Shown here: one piece after another, positions 32,155 to 40,773 of the stretch
Numbering within the stretch: the stretch's first letter is position 1
Layout of the letters: the number at the start of each line of letters is the position of its first letter
NCBI GenBank assembly: GCA_039793685.1
Contig: JBDRAL010000086.1
Coordinates: forward strand, 186,001 to 250,000
Direction: 5' to 3'
DNA: 64,000 nucleotides
Source of the DNA: JAAFHI01 sp039793685
Lineage (GTDB): Bacteria; Acidobacteriota; Blastocatellia; Chloracidobacteriales; Chloracidobacteriaceae
Notes under the pieces: generated by a model
What the model saw: only the letters and a program-made list of their open reading frames with translations
Databases searched by the model: none
Told to the model about the DNA's origin: nothing
Made by a program: the position numbers and the translations under genes

Positions 32155-34908
32155 ATGAATCTTCCCGCGGTCGCGTCCGCGCCGGACGATTTGCGTAAAG
32201 CGGAACGCGATTTTCACTTCCTGCTCGACTGTTTCCGCGAGGTTTTGACGGAACTCGGCGAGCGGGAATCCCTCGCCGTCCTGGCGGGCGGTTCGACTGC
32301 AAATTCCCCATTCAACGAGCGCGTTGCGCAGGCGTACTCCATCGCCTTTCAGCTTTTGAACATGGCGGAGGAAAACGCGGCGGCGCAAACCCGGCGGACC
32401 GTCGAGACCGAAAACGGCCTCGCCACCGAAGTCGGCCTGTGGGGAAACACGCTCAAACATCTGAAATCGCTCGGCGTTTCGAGCCGGACCATCGCCGAAA
32501 CGCTTTCTCATATCCGGGTCGAGCCGGTCCTGACCGCGCATCCGACGGAGGCCAAGCGCGCGACCGTTCTCGAACACCACCGGCGGCTGTACCTGCTCCT
32601 CGTCAAACTTGAAAACCGGATGTGGACGCCGAGCGAACGCTCGGCCATCCGCGAGGAAATCAAGCTCGAACTCGAACGGCTCTGGCGCACCGGCGAAATC
32701 TACCTCGAAAAACCGAGCGTGGCGGATGAACTGCGCAACATCACGCACTACCTCGTGAATGTTTTTCCCGAGACGCTTCCGCTGCTTGACCGTCGCCTGC
32801 GCGCGGCGTGGGAGGAAACCGGTTTTCTGGGAAAGGAACTTGCCGATCCGGAAAGCCTGCCGCGTTTGAGTTTCGGCAATTGGGTGGGCGGCGACCGCGA
32901 CGGACACCCGCTCGTCACCGCCGAAATCACCGCGCAAACACTGAAGGAACTACGTTCCCGCGCCCTCGAACTCCTCCACGACCGGCTGCACACGCTCGCC
33001 TCGCGCCTGAGCCTGTCCGACCGGCTTCAGGACGTTCCGACGAAACTGCTCAACCTGCTTTATCCGCTGAAAACGTCGAGCGACGAAACCGCGCGGCTCG
33101 CGGTCAAACGCAATCCGGAAGAATCGTGGCGGCAGGCCGCAAATCTTTTACTCCTCCGCCTCCCGACGGTTGAACCGGGCGACGGCCCGCCTCCCTACTT
33201 GCCTGCCTACCGAACGCCGGGCGAATTCATCGCCGATTTGAAATTGCTGGCGGCTTCGCTCGAAGCCGTCGGCGCGCACCGGCTGGTGGAAGGTGACGTG
33301 TACCCGATTCTCCGGATTGCCCAGACGTTCGGTTTCAGCCTCGCCGCCCTTGACGTACGCCAGAACAGCCAGCTTTACGAAACCGCCGTCGCGCAACTCG
33401 CCGCCGCCGCCGGTCGCGAAACCGCCGGGTATTCCGAATGGAATGAAGAAACGCGCGTGGCGTTCTGGAATACCGAACTGTCATCCCCGCGCCCGTTCAC
33501 GCTGCCCAAAATGAAGGTCGGCGCGGAAGCCGAAACCGCGTTGAGTGTTCTGCGCGTGCTGGCGGAACATTTCGAGGCACACGGCACAGAGGGCCTCGGC
33601 GCGCTCATCGTCAGCATGACCCGGAGCGTTTCCGATCTGCTGACCGTTTACGGCCTCGCGCGCGAAGCCGGGCTGGCATTCGACACGAATGAAGGACTGG
33701 TCTGCCCTCTTCCCGTCGTTCCGCTCTTCGAAACGGTGGACGACCTCAAGCACAGCCCGGATATTCTCACCGCTTTTCTCGACCATCCGATGACCATCCG
33801 CAGCCTCGAATTTCAACGAAAAATGTCCGGCGCGCCGCATCCGACGCAGCAGGTGATGATTGGCTACAGCGACAGCAACAAGGACGCGGGCATTCTGGCG
33901 AGTTCGTGGCATTTGTACCGCGCGCAGGAACGGCTCACCGAAGTCGGACGGGCGCGTGGCGTGTCCATCCGCTTTTTTCACGGTCGTGGCGGCACGATCA
34001 GCCGCGGCGCCGGGCCGACCCACCGTTTCCTGAGCGCGCTTCCCCCGTCGGCGGTCACGGGCGACCTGCGCCTGACGGAACAGGGCGAAACGATTTCCCA
34101 GAAGTACGCCAATCTGGTCAGCGCGGTCTACAACCTCGAACTTTTACTGGCGGGCGTGGCCGAAACCGCGCTCGCCGCCCGTTCGAAACCACCCGCCTCG
34201 CACCCGCTCGAACCAGTCATGGACCGCCTCGCGGAAACCAGCCGCGAAGCCTATGAACAGCTTGTCCAACAGGACGGGTTCGTCGAATTTTTCGGACAGG
34301 CGACGCCCATCGACGTCATCGAATCGGGCAAAATCGGCTCGCGTCCCGCGCGGCGCACCGGACGGCGTACCATTGCCGATTTGCGGGCGATTCCGTGGGT
34401 GTTCAGTTGGAGTCAGGCGCGGTTCTTTCTCTCCGGGTGGTACGGCGTCGGAACCGCGCTCGAAAAACTGTCCGTGGAATCTCCCGCGTCGTTTGAACTT
34501 TTGAAAACGGAAGGGTTGAACTGGTATCCGTCGAAGCTGCTGCTCACCAACGTCAGCATCGGCGTGCTTTCCGCCGACCCGGACGTGATGGGCGAATACG
34601 CCGAACTGGTCGAAAACGAGGAAATCCGGACACGGCTGCTTTCGATGATTCAGGCGGAATACCACCGGACGTACCGCATTCTCGAAACGCTGTTCGGCGG
34701 GCCGTTGCCCGAAAAGCGAAACCGGATGTACGCCACGCTGTTCATGCGTCAATCCGGCCTGAAAATCCTTCACCGCCAGCAAATTTCAATGCTCCGGACG
34801 TGGCGCGAACGCCGCAAACAGGGCGACACGCCGCAAACCGAGGAACTTCTGCGCCGCCTGCTGCTCACCGTCAACGCCGTGGCCAGCGGCCTGCGTACCA
34901 CCGGCTAG
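32155..34908 (+). CDS. ppc: Phosphoenolpyruvate carboxylase
   Basis: PEPC carboxylates PEP to oxaloacetate, replenishing the TCA cycle. The 917-residue protein has the normal length and all main motifs: VLTAHPTEAKR with the catalytic His (about 126), GNWVGGDRDGHP, GYSDSNKDAG, FHGRGGTISRGAGPTH (catalytic Arg-rich loop), and the C-terminal SGLRTTG that closes over the active site. No strong ribosome binding site is visible before the ATG at 32155. It stands alone after xisI, with a repeat element and the ridA gene following. Confidence 0.97.
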   Translation: MNLPAVASAPDDLRKAERDFHFLLDCFREVLTELGERESLAVLAGGSTANSPFNERVAQAYSIAFQLLNMAEENAAAQTRRTVETENGLATEVGLWGNTLKHLKSLGVSSRTIAETLSHIRVEPVLTAHPTEAKRATVLEHHRRLYLLLVKLENRMWTPSERSAIREEIKLELERLWRTGEIYLEKPSVADELRNITHYLVNVFPETLPLLDRRLRAAWEETGFLGKELADPESLPRLSFGNWVGGDRDGHPLVTAEITAQTLKELRSRALELLHDRLHTLASRLSLSDRLQDVPTKLLNLLYPLKTSSDETARLAVKRNPEESWRQAANLLLLRLPTVEPGDGPPPYLPAYRTPGEFIADLKLLAASLEAVGAHRLVEGDVYPILRIAQTFGFSLAALDVRQNSQLYETAVAQLAAAAGRETAGYSEWNEETRVAFWNTELSSPRPFTLPKMKVGAEAETALSVLRVLAEHFEAHGTEGLGALIVSMTRSVSDLLTVYGLAREAGLAFDTNEGLVCPLPVVPLFETVDDLKHSPDILTAFLDHPMTIRSLEFQRKMSGAPHPTQQVMIGYSDSNKDAGILASSWHLYRAQERLTEVGRARGVSIRFFHGRGGTISRGAGPTHRFLSALPPSAVTGDLRLTEQGETISQKYANLVSAVYNLELLLAGVAETALAARSKPPASHPLEPVMDRLAETSREAYEQLVQQDGFVEFFGQATPIDVIESGKIGSRPARRTGRRTIADLRAIPWVFSWSQARFFLSGWYGVGTALEKLSVESPASFELLKTEGLNWYPSKLLLTNVSIGVLSADPDVMGEYAELVENEEIRTRLLSMIQAEYHRTYRILETLFGGPLPEKRNRMYATLFMRQSGLKILHRQQISMLRTWRERRKQGDTPQTEELLRRLLLTVNAVASGLRTTG

Positions 34909-34923
34909 CACACCCAAACAACG

Positions 34924-34947
34924 GCAGCCTGACCGTCAGGGAGGGCT
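34924..34947 (+). repeat. Dispersed palindromic element, copy 2
   Basis: GCAGCCTGACCGTCAGGGAG followed by GGCT differs from the copy at 30517 by one base in this core. Flanks also agree upstream (AAACAACG versus AACAAAAC). It lies 15 bases after the ppc stop. Confidence 0.7.
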
Positions 34948-34981
34948 GTCTTCCACTTAGCCCCAATTCTCAAGGAACGCC

Positions 34982-35380
34982 ATGAAACGCACCAACATCG
35001 CCACCGGCACGAAATGGGAACCGATTGTCGGCTACTCGCGGGCGGTCAAAATCGGCCCGCACATTCATGTTTCCGGAACGACCGCGACCACGCCCGAAGG
35101 GACGCTCGTCGGAACCGGCGACCCATACGCCCAGACGGTTCAGATCATCCGCAACATCGAGGCTGCGCTTCGCAGCGTCGGCGCGTCGCTTTCGGATGTC
35201 GTGCGGACACGCATTTACGTCACCGACATTTCGCTCTGGGAAGACGTCGGTCGCGCCCACGGCGAGTTTTTCGGAGAAATCCGTCCGGCCACGTCGATGG
35301 TCGAAGTTAGTGCGCTGATTTCGCCCGAAATGCTGGTTGAAATCGAGGCCGACGCCTTCGTGACCGACGAAGAACCCTAA
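34982..35380 (+). CDS. RidA/YjgF-family protein
   Basis: The 132-residue protein matches the Rid/YER057c/UK114 family: GYSRAVKIGPHIHVSGTTA at the N-terminus, the helix-rich TVQIIRNIEAALRSVGASLSDVVRTRIYV split across 53-81, and a final SALISPEMLVEIEADAF. RidA deaminates reactive enamine/imine intermediates; the family Arg in VVRTRIYV (about 75-77) is present, as is the Glu-containing end. AAGGAA lies 4 bases before the ATG. It precedes the tryptophan dioxygenase gene by 89 bases in the same direction, which hints at amino-acid catabolism. Confidence 0.9.
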   Translation: MKRTNIATGTKWEPIVGYSRAVKIGPHIHVSGTTATTPEGTLVGTGDPYAQTVQIIRNIEAALRSVGASLSDVVRTRIYVTDISLWEDVGRAHGEFFGEIRPATSMVEVSALISPEMLVEIEADAFVTDEEP

Positions 35381-35469
35381 AAACCGCTTGAATGTTGGGC
35401 GGGTTGTGGCGCGGAGTTCGATGGAGTAAGTTCGGAAGTTACTCCCCCTGAGCAGTCATCCGAACCGAT

Positions 35470-36225
35470 ATGACCGAACGCCTCACCTACTGGAACTACA
35501 TCAAGCTCGACGCCATCCACGACCTTCAATCCAACGCCCAGACCGATTGCTTTGACGAACCGATGTTCATCGCGGTTCACCAGCATTTCGAACTCTGGTT
35601 CGCGCAGGTCATCCGCAACCTCGACGAAGTCATCCGCCGCCTGATGGATGGCGCGCCCGCCGTGGCTTCCGCCGCGTTCCTGATGGAGCGGGTCAATCGC
35701 GAGTTCGAACTGGCGACGCGGGGATTCGAAGTAATGAAAACCCTTTCGCGCGAACAGTTCATGGCGTTTCGCGGCGCGCTCGGCGTCACGTCGGGCCTTC
35801 AAAGCGCGCACCTCACGGTCATTGAACTGCTGGTCGGACGCCGCGCCGACGAGATGTACCACGCGGAAATCGCCGGTCCCGGAATGACTGACTTTCAGGA
35901 GAAGTACGGCGGGGAAAACGGACTGCTCGCCACCGTCGCCCGCGATCGCCAGACGCGCGGGACGCTTCGCTCGGCGTGGGATCGTATTTCTTCCGACGAA
36001 TCCGCTTCAAAAGAGGAAGTCGAAGAACTGAAACGTCAGATTGTTCGCTTCGATGACCAGTTGTTCTCGTGGCGCAAACACCACTACGAGATGGCGGCGA
36101 AGGTTCTGGAGAAGGATTTCACCGATTCTTCCGGCACGGTCGGCAACCAGCATTCCTGCAAGGACAACCTCAAAATCGGCATTGCCCATACCCATCGGTA
36201 TTTCGAGGACCTCCTCGAATCCTGA
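35470..36225 (+). CDS. kynA: Tryptophan 2,3-dioxygenase-family protein
   Basis: The 251-residue protein resembles heme-dependent tryptophan 2,3-dioxygenase, which opens the indole ring to N-formylkynurenine. Visible matches are LTYWNYIKLDAIHDLQ, CFDEPMFIAVHQHFELWF (substrate-contact region), FRGALGVTSGLQSAH and WRKHHYEMAAKVL, where a His should ligate heme, followed by GTVGNQHSC in place of the usual GTGGS loop. That altered loop and the somewhat short length mean a divergent subfamily or a different substrate is possible. No other kynurenine-pathway gene is in view. Confidence 0.82.
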   Translation: MTERLTYWNYIKLDAIHDLQSNAQTDCFDEPMFIAVHQHFELWFAQVIRNLDEVIRRLMDGAPAVASAAFLMERVNREFELATRGFEVMKTLSREQFMAFRGALGVTSGLQSAHLTVIELLVGRRADEMYHAEIAGPGMTDFQEKYGGENGLLATVARDRQTRGTLRSAWDRISSDESASKEEVEELKRQIVRFDDQLFSWRKHHYEMAAKVLEKDFTDSSGTVGNQHSCKDNLKIGIAHTHRYFEDLLES

Positions 36226-36640
36226 TCGGCCCCAACCGTCTTCCACACAATTTTCAACTATTCCGAAACGGTTTTCGCAATTTCCAAGGTTTCCAGGACC
36301 GTTTCGGAAGCCTCAGCCCGTTTTACAATTGCCTCCGCCAAATTTCTCCGACTTCGGCGTGGCCCGTGCTTCCCCGTTTTTCCGTGAAAACAGGTCGCCA
36401 GTCGTGCATTTCCATTTCAGGCTGGAGATGCTGAACAATTTCGGTTTGAAAAAAGAGAAACGGCCCGAAACGACACCTTCGGAGGTCTTTCGACCGATTC
36501 AGAAAAAAAGAGAGAAAGGTGTTTCGGGCCTGCCGCTCCCTAATGCGAATTCCGGGAAGAAAAAGTTGCGTGAGTTTGCGAATTTTTCGATTAAATTTCG
36601 ACAATCTTGAGAAAAAATCTGTTATCAGAATCTGCAATAG
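36226..36640. other. Intergenic region with an imperfect long hairpin
   Basis: The 415-base gap between convergent genes is T-rich at first. GGCCCGAAAC (36462-36471) can pair with GTTTCGGGCC (36521-36530), with further pairing inside (ACACCTT/AAGGTG). The loop holds an A-rich stretch. It may be a shared terminator; no gene seen. Confidence 0.5.
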
Positions 36641-36940
36641 TCACCGAATTTCAAGCAGTTCGGCCCAGTGCGCCCGAACCTCGATGAGGATTTCCTCGGG
36701 GCACAAGGGGTCTTCCACGAAAAACCAATAATTGCCGTGCTTGTCGTTGATGCTGAATCGGTGTCCGCGATAGGTGAAATCAATCCATGCCTCGGTAACG
36801 TCGTCCGTAATGAATCCGGTCAGAACCGCACCGCGAAGCAGGCCAACGTGATCCCGGACGTCGTACCAATCGCGCGTTATCGGCAGGTCGGTGAAATTCC
36901 GCGACCCGTCGTGCATCCTGAAATCGAAAATTTCCGGCAT
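36641..36940 (-). CDS. Small hypothetical protein
   Basis: The 99-residue protein is not recognised. It is rich in aromatic and acidic residues (WYDVRDHVG, WIDFTYRGHRFSINDKHGNYWF) and has no signal peptide or transmembrane segment. The pattern of a compact beta-rich, acidic domain resembles some immunity-type or small enzyme-partner proteins, but I cannot assign a family. AAAGG lies 6 bases before the ATG at 36940, supporting real translation. It stands alone between two convergent or divergent units. Confidence 0.65.
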   Translation of the reverse strand: MPEIFDFRMHDGSRNFTDLPITRDWYDVRDHVGLLRGAVLTGFITDDVTEAWIDFTYRGHRFSINDKHGNYWFFVEDPLCPEEILIEVRAHWAELLEIR

Positions 36941-37097
36941 TTTTCGCCTTTCAAATTCGACGGAACTCAGGTCCCGCTCCCGCCGTTGTTTGGTCCGAAC
37001 GAACTCACCATCAATGAATCCGGCTTGTGATCCGCTTCATCCCGGCGAATCGCGGTGCCGCCATTCCCCAATGCTTTGGGTCAGGGAGGCTTTTGCC

Positions 37098-38021
37098 ATG
37101 AAACTCCTTCGCACTTCATTTTTCATCGGATTTTTCCTCGCCTTTTTCTGGATGACGGCGTTGATCCAGGCCCAGTCAGGCCAACCGGCGGGACCATCTC
37201 CCGAAATGCAAAAAGCCAATGTCCTGTTCAACGAACAAAAATGGACGGAAGCCATTCCGGCTTTCGAGGGTGTTACCAAAGCCGAACCGGCCAACGGACA
37301 GGCGTGGTTCCGGCTCGGATTTTCCCATCACTCCCTCGGTCACTACGACAAGGCGGTCGAGGCCTATCACAAATCCGAAGCCATCGGGCACAACCCGGTC
37401 GTGATGTACAACCTGGCCTGTTCCTATTCACGACTGAAAAACATTGATCGGGCCTATGAATGGCTCAACAAGGCGGTCGCCGGGGGCTTCAACCAGGTTT
37501 CCAAAATCCAGTCCGACCCCGACCTTGAAAACGTCCGGGCGGATTCCCGCTATCCGGAGCTTCAGGTGACCATCGACAAGGCGGCGAATCCTTGCAAATA
37601 CGAGGCGAAAAGCCGCGAATTCGATTTCTGGATCGGCGAATGGGATGTCAGCGCCAAGGGACAGAAGATGGCGACCAGCAGCATTCAGCTCATCCTCGGA
37701 AGCTGCGTCATTTTCGAGAACTACACCAATGGCGCATATACGGGGAAAAGCTTCAACTACTTCGACGCCGCTACCGGAAAATGGCATCAAACGTGGGTGG
37801 ACGCAGTGGGCGGATCAATTGAATTTTCTGGCGAATTCAAGGATGGCGCAATGCGGTTCGAAGGTGAATCGCACCAGATTAACGGGACGAAATCGCTTCA
37901 GCGGATGACGTTTACCCCGCTTGAAAAGGACAAGGTCCGCCAACTCGGCGAAACCTCGACCGACGGCGGAAAGACGTGGAGCGTTTCCTATGACCTGCTT
38001 TATGAACGGAAGAAAGGTTGA
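37098..38021 (+). CDS. Secreted TPR-repeat protein with DUF1579-like C-terminal domain
   Basis: The 307-residue protein has a signal peptide (FFIGFFLAFFWMTALIQAQ) and about three TPR-like helix pairs (residues 35-140: EQKWTEAIPAFEGV, GQAWFRLGFSHHSLGHYDKAVEAYHKSE in two parts, MYNLACSYSRLKN). A beta-rich C-terminal domain follows, starting at FDFWIGEWDVSAKG, a motif seen in DUF1579-like lipocalin folds. GGGAGG lies 8 bases before the ATG at 37098. It meets the beta-lactamase-fold gene tail to tail with 5 bases between. TPRs suggest protein binding in the periplasm; the ligand is unknown. Confidence 0.8.
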   Translation: MKLLRTSFFIGFFLAFFWMTALIQAQSGQPAGPSPEMQKANVLFNEQKWTEAIPAFEGVTKAEPANGQAWFRLGFSHHSLGHYDKAVEAYHKSEAIGHNPVVMYNLACSYSRLKNIDRAYEWLNKAVAGGFNQVSKIQSDPDLENVRADSRYPELQVTIDKAANPCKYEAKSREFDFWIGEWDVSAKGQKMATSSIQLILGSCVIFENYTNGAYTGKSFNYFDAATGKWHQTWVDAVGGSIEFSGEFKDGAMRFEGESHQINGTKSLQRMTFTPLEKDKVRQLGETSTDGGKTWSVSYDLLYERKKG

Positions 38022-38026
38022 CGAGA

Positions 38027-39052
38027 TCAGTTTCGGACGGCCCAGCCACGGAGTGCGTCATGCGGGCCATACGCCCGGGCCTGATCGTCGAGATTCCACG
38101 AGACGTTTTCGAGAATGACCACCGTCCGGCGGGTTTCCGGGTAGTACAACAGGAGTGATTGAAATCCCGGTACATATCCCCCGTGGCTGTATTCCAGCCT
38201 GCCGCCGTTGGTCGTCACCTGCAATCCGAAGCCGTAACCGATTTCGCCCCAGCGGTTCTTGCGGGTAATCGTCGGCGTCACCATCGCGTCCTGGCTCTGT
38301 TTTGAAAGCAGCTTTCCGCCGTGAAGGGCGGCGGTCCATTTCACGAGGTCTTCCGCCGTCGAAACCATTCCGCCGGAAGCTGGGAATTGAAGCGGCTCGG
38401 CCGGGTCAGCCTTTGAAAATTCGTTGAGCCTGATTTCATCGTACCCCGCCACAATCGGGAGGGATTTTCCCGCCCCGGCCGCGAAGGAATCGCGCATTCC
38501 CAATGAACGGAACAGTTCGTTGACCGTTTCAGGAAACGGCCGACCGGTCACTTTTTCAATAACTCGGGAAAGTAGAATGTAGTTGAAGTTTGAATAGACG
38601 AAGGTCTTCCCCGGTTCGCTGGCGAGCGGTTTGCCTTCTCCGGTAATGCCCGAACTGTGGTTCAGCAAATGCCGAATCCGGATTGAGCCTGCCCCCGGCG
38701 CGTTTTCGCCGAGGTACTTCCCGATGACATCATCCAGATTCAATTTTCCCTGATCGACCTGCCGCAGGACGAGCGTCGCCGTGACCTGCTTGCTGATTGA
38801 ACCGATGATGAACCGGCTCTTTAAGATTAACGGGATTTTCTTTTCCCGGTCGGCGAATCCTTCGGCGTAAAACCCGACCCGCTTGCCCGCGTCATCCACG
38901 AGCGCGACCCCATGAAACGGTCGAGCCGTTCCGAGGGCCGCTTTCAATGGATTCGGCGGTTTCGGAACGGCTTGAACAAACTGTCCGGCGAGAAGGACAA
39001 GAAAAAGCGCCAAAATGACGCGGAAGCGACGGTCCGCCGGGTTTTCAGGCAT
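38027..39052 (-). CDS. Class C beta-lactamase-fold serine hydrolase
   Basis: The 341-residue exported protein has a signal peptide (VILALFLVLLAGQFVQA), the catalytic SxxK as SISK (about 84-87), YxN as YSN (about 152-154) and HGG (about 295) in place of KTG. This set is shared by class C beta-lactamases, D-Ala carboxypeptidases and esterases (serine hydrolase family). Peptidoglycan or peptide substrates are likelier than antibiotics in this setting. Its start overlaps the pdxT end by 8 bases, so it is probably translated with the pyridoxal-phosphate genes, an unusual partner. A truncated relative is at 2-781. Confidence 0.9.
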   Translation of the reverse strand: MPENPADRRFRVILALFLVLLAGQFVQAVPKPPNPLKAALGTARPFHGVALVDDAGKRVGFYAEGFADREKKIPLILKSRFIIGSISKQVTATLVLRQVDQGKLNLDDVIGKYLGENAPGAGSIRIRHLLNHSSGITGEGKPLASEPGKTFVYSNFNYILLSRVIEKVTGRPFPETVNELFRSLGMRDSFAAGAGKSLPIVAGYDEIRLNEFSKADPAEPLQFPASGGMVSTAEDLVKWTAALHGGKLLSKQSQDAMVTPTITRKNRWGEIGYGFGLQVTTNGGRLEYSHGGYVPGFQSLLLYYPETRRTVVILENVSWNLDDQARAYGPHDALRGWAVRN

Positions 39053-39617
39053 TGCCTTCGGCTTCCTTGACGAACAGGGCGTGGAGGCGCGTGTCTTCGG
39101 TCATTTCCGGGTGGAACGTCGCGGCGAAAAGGTTTCCCTGCCGGACACACACCGGCTTTCCGTCGTGTTCGACGAGGATTTCCACGCCATCGCCGAGCCG
39201 GGTGATGATGGGCGCACGAATGAACACGAGTTCGAGCGGCGCGTCCCCCAACTTCGGCGCCGGGATTTCAGTGATGAAGCTGTCCACCTGACGGCCGTAG
39301 CCGTTGCGCTGGATGCCGATGTCGAGCAATTCCAGCGATTCCTGTTCGGGGCCGGTCACATCCTTTGCGAGCAGGATTGCACCCGCGCAGGTCCCGAAAA
39401 TCGGCTTCCCTTCCTTCGCGAAGGTCCGCAGCGCATCCATCAATCCCTCGTTCTTGAGGAATTTGAGCATCGTGGTGCTTTCGCCGCCCGGAAGCACGAT
39501 TCCGGACAGCCCTTGGAGGTCACGGACCGTCCGCACCTCGCGCGACGCGACGCCCAGCCGGTCGAGCATCTTCCGGTGCGCCGCGAAATTTCCCTGAATG
39601 CCGAGAACGCCGATCAT
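39045..39617 (-). CDS. pdxT: Pyridoxal 5'-phosphate synthase glutaminase subunit PdxT
   Basis: PdxT releases ammonia from glutamine for PLP synthesis by PdxS. The 190-residue protein shows the class I glutaminase triad region: GVLGIQGNF at the start, LPGGESTTM (about 45-53), nucleophile Cys in FGTCAGAI (about 79) and HPEMTED near the end. Its start codon directly follows the C-rich arm of a heptamer hairpin and lacks a purine-rich ribosome binding site. The order pdxS-pdxT-beta-lactamase-like gene forms one unit. Confidence 0.95.
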   Translation of the reverse strand: MIGVLGIQGNFAAHRKMLDRLGVASREVRTVRDLQGLSGIVLPGGESTTMLKFLKNEGLMDALRTFAKEGKPIFGTCAGAILLAKDVTGPEQESLELLDIGIQRNGYGRQVDSFITEIPAPKLGDAPLELVFIRAPIITRLGDGVEILVEHDGKPVCVRQGNLFAATFHPEMTEDTRLHALFVKEAEGNA

Positions 39618-39722
39618 AGGAAAGGATGAAGGATGAAGGATGAGGGATGAAGGAGAAAAAGGTCAGGCGAGCTTACGCCGTCTTTTTTTCATCCTTCATC
39701 CCTCATCCTTCATCCTTTGAAA
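39618..39722 (-). repeat. Heptameric repeat hairpin (GGATGAA) within the pdxST operon
   Basis: Units GGATGAA, GGATGAA, GGATGAG and GGATGAA (about 39612-39645) are matched by TTCATCC, TTCATCC, CTCATCC and TTCATCC (about 39690-39718), enclosing about 45 bases. The block fills the whole gap between pdxS stop and pdxT start. Confidence 0.9.
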
Positions 39723-39726
39723 AGGG

Positions 39727-40614
39727 TTACCAGCCGCGCGCGGCGAGAACCTGTTCGCCCTGGAGGGTGGAGATTTCGAGGCCCTTCATGGCATTTCCGC
39801 CTTCGAGTTCCTCGCTCGCTTCAAGCACCTTGGCCGGGTCCTGATAGTGGGTGACGGCCTTCACGATGGCCTTGGCGAAGCGGGTCGGATCTTCCGATTT
39901 GAAGATTCCGGAGCCGACGAACACCGTTTCCGCACCGAGCAGCATGCAGAGGGCCGCGTCGGCCGGAGTGGCGACGCCGCCAGCAGCGAAGAACGGGACG
40001 GGCAGTTTTCCGTGCTGGGCGACGTAACGGACGAGTTCATAGGGCGCCTGAAGCCGCTTCGATTCGGTCATCAGTTCGTGCTCGGTCAGGACGGTGAGCA
40101 GTTTCATGTCGCGGACGATTTCGCGCAGGTGGCGGACCGCCTCGACGATGTTGCCGGTGCCGGCTTCGCCCTTGCTGCGGATCATCGCCGCGCCTTCGCC
40201 GATGCGGCGGAGCGCTTCGCCAAGATTGGTCGCGCCACACACGAACGGAACCTTGAAAGCGAACTTGTTGACGTGATTGTAGGGATCGGCGGGCGTCAGA
40301 ACTTCGGATTCGTCGATGAAGTCCACCCCGAGCGATTCAAGCACCTGGGCTTCCGCGATGTGGCCGATACGGATTTTCGCCATCACCGGAATTGAAACTT
40401 CTTCCATGATTTCGCGGATCATTTTCGGGTGCGACATCCGGGCCACGCCGCCGTCACGGCGAATATCCGCCGGTACGCGTTCGAGGGCCATCACGGCCAC
40501 TGCACCCGCGTCTTCCGCGATGCGCGCCTGTTCAGCGTTGACGACGTCCATGATGACGCCGCCTTTCAACATTTCGGCCAGGCCGGTCTTCAATCGCAAT
40601 TGCGTTTCACTCAT
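39727..40614 (-). CDS. pdxS: Pyridoxal 5'-phosphate synthase subunit PdxS
   Basis: PdxS condenses ribose 5-phosphate, glyceraldehyde 3-phosphate and ammonia to PLP, forming a 12-mer that binds PdxT. The 295-residue protein has the whole family pattern: GLAEMLKGGVIMDVV, VMALERVPADIRRDGGVARM in two parts, the catalytic Lys in IPVMAKIRIGH (about 80), Lys in KSEDPTRFAKA and GEAGTGNIVEAVRH. This is the fungal/plant-type DXP-independent PLP route. A 10-bp inverted repeat lies in its leader. Confidence 0.97.
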   Translation of the reverse strand: MSETQLRLKTGLAEMLKGGVIMDVVNAEQARIAEDAGAVAVMALERVPADIRRDGGVARMSHPKMIREIMEEVSIPVMAKIRIGHIAEAQVLESLGVDFIDESEVLTPADPYNHVNKFAFKVPFVCGATNLGEALRRIGEGAAMIRSKGEAGTGNIVEAVRHLREIVRDMKLLTVLTEHELMTESKRLQAPYELVRYVAQHGKLPVPFFAAGGVATPADAALCMLLGAETVFVGSGIFKSEDPTRFAKAIVKAVTHYQDPAKVLEASEELEGGNAMKGLEISTLQGEQVLAARGW

Positions 40615-40643
40615 TGGAAGTACTCCAGTTACGTCGTAATGGT

Positions 40644-40678
40644 GACTTCGTTTTCCAATTTGGGAATCAAACGAAGTC
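40644..40678 (-). promoter_or_regulatory. Inverted repeat in the pdxS leader
   Basis: GACTTCGTTT (40644-40653) and AAACGAAGTC (40669-40678) form a perfect 10-bp inverted repeat with a 15-base spacer. It lies 30-65 bases before the pdxS ATG and could be an operator or an mRNA hairpin. Confidence 0.6.
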
Positions 40679-40773
40679 GTTCTGAAAAATCGCGGGGGTA
40701 GCGTTTACCGTACCAAACTTAGGGACCGAAAACCGGCCACGCAACCACCAATTCCGCCGGAATGGCGGACCAC

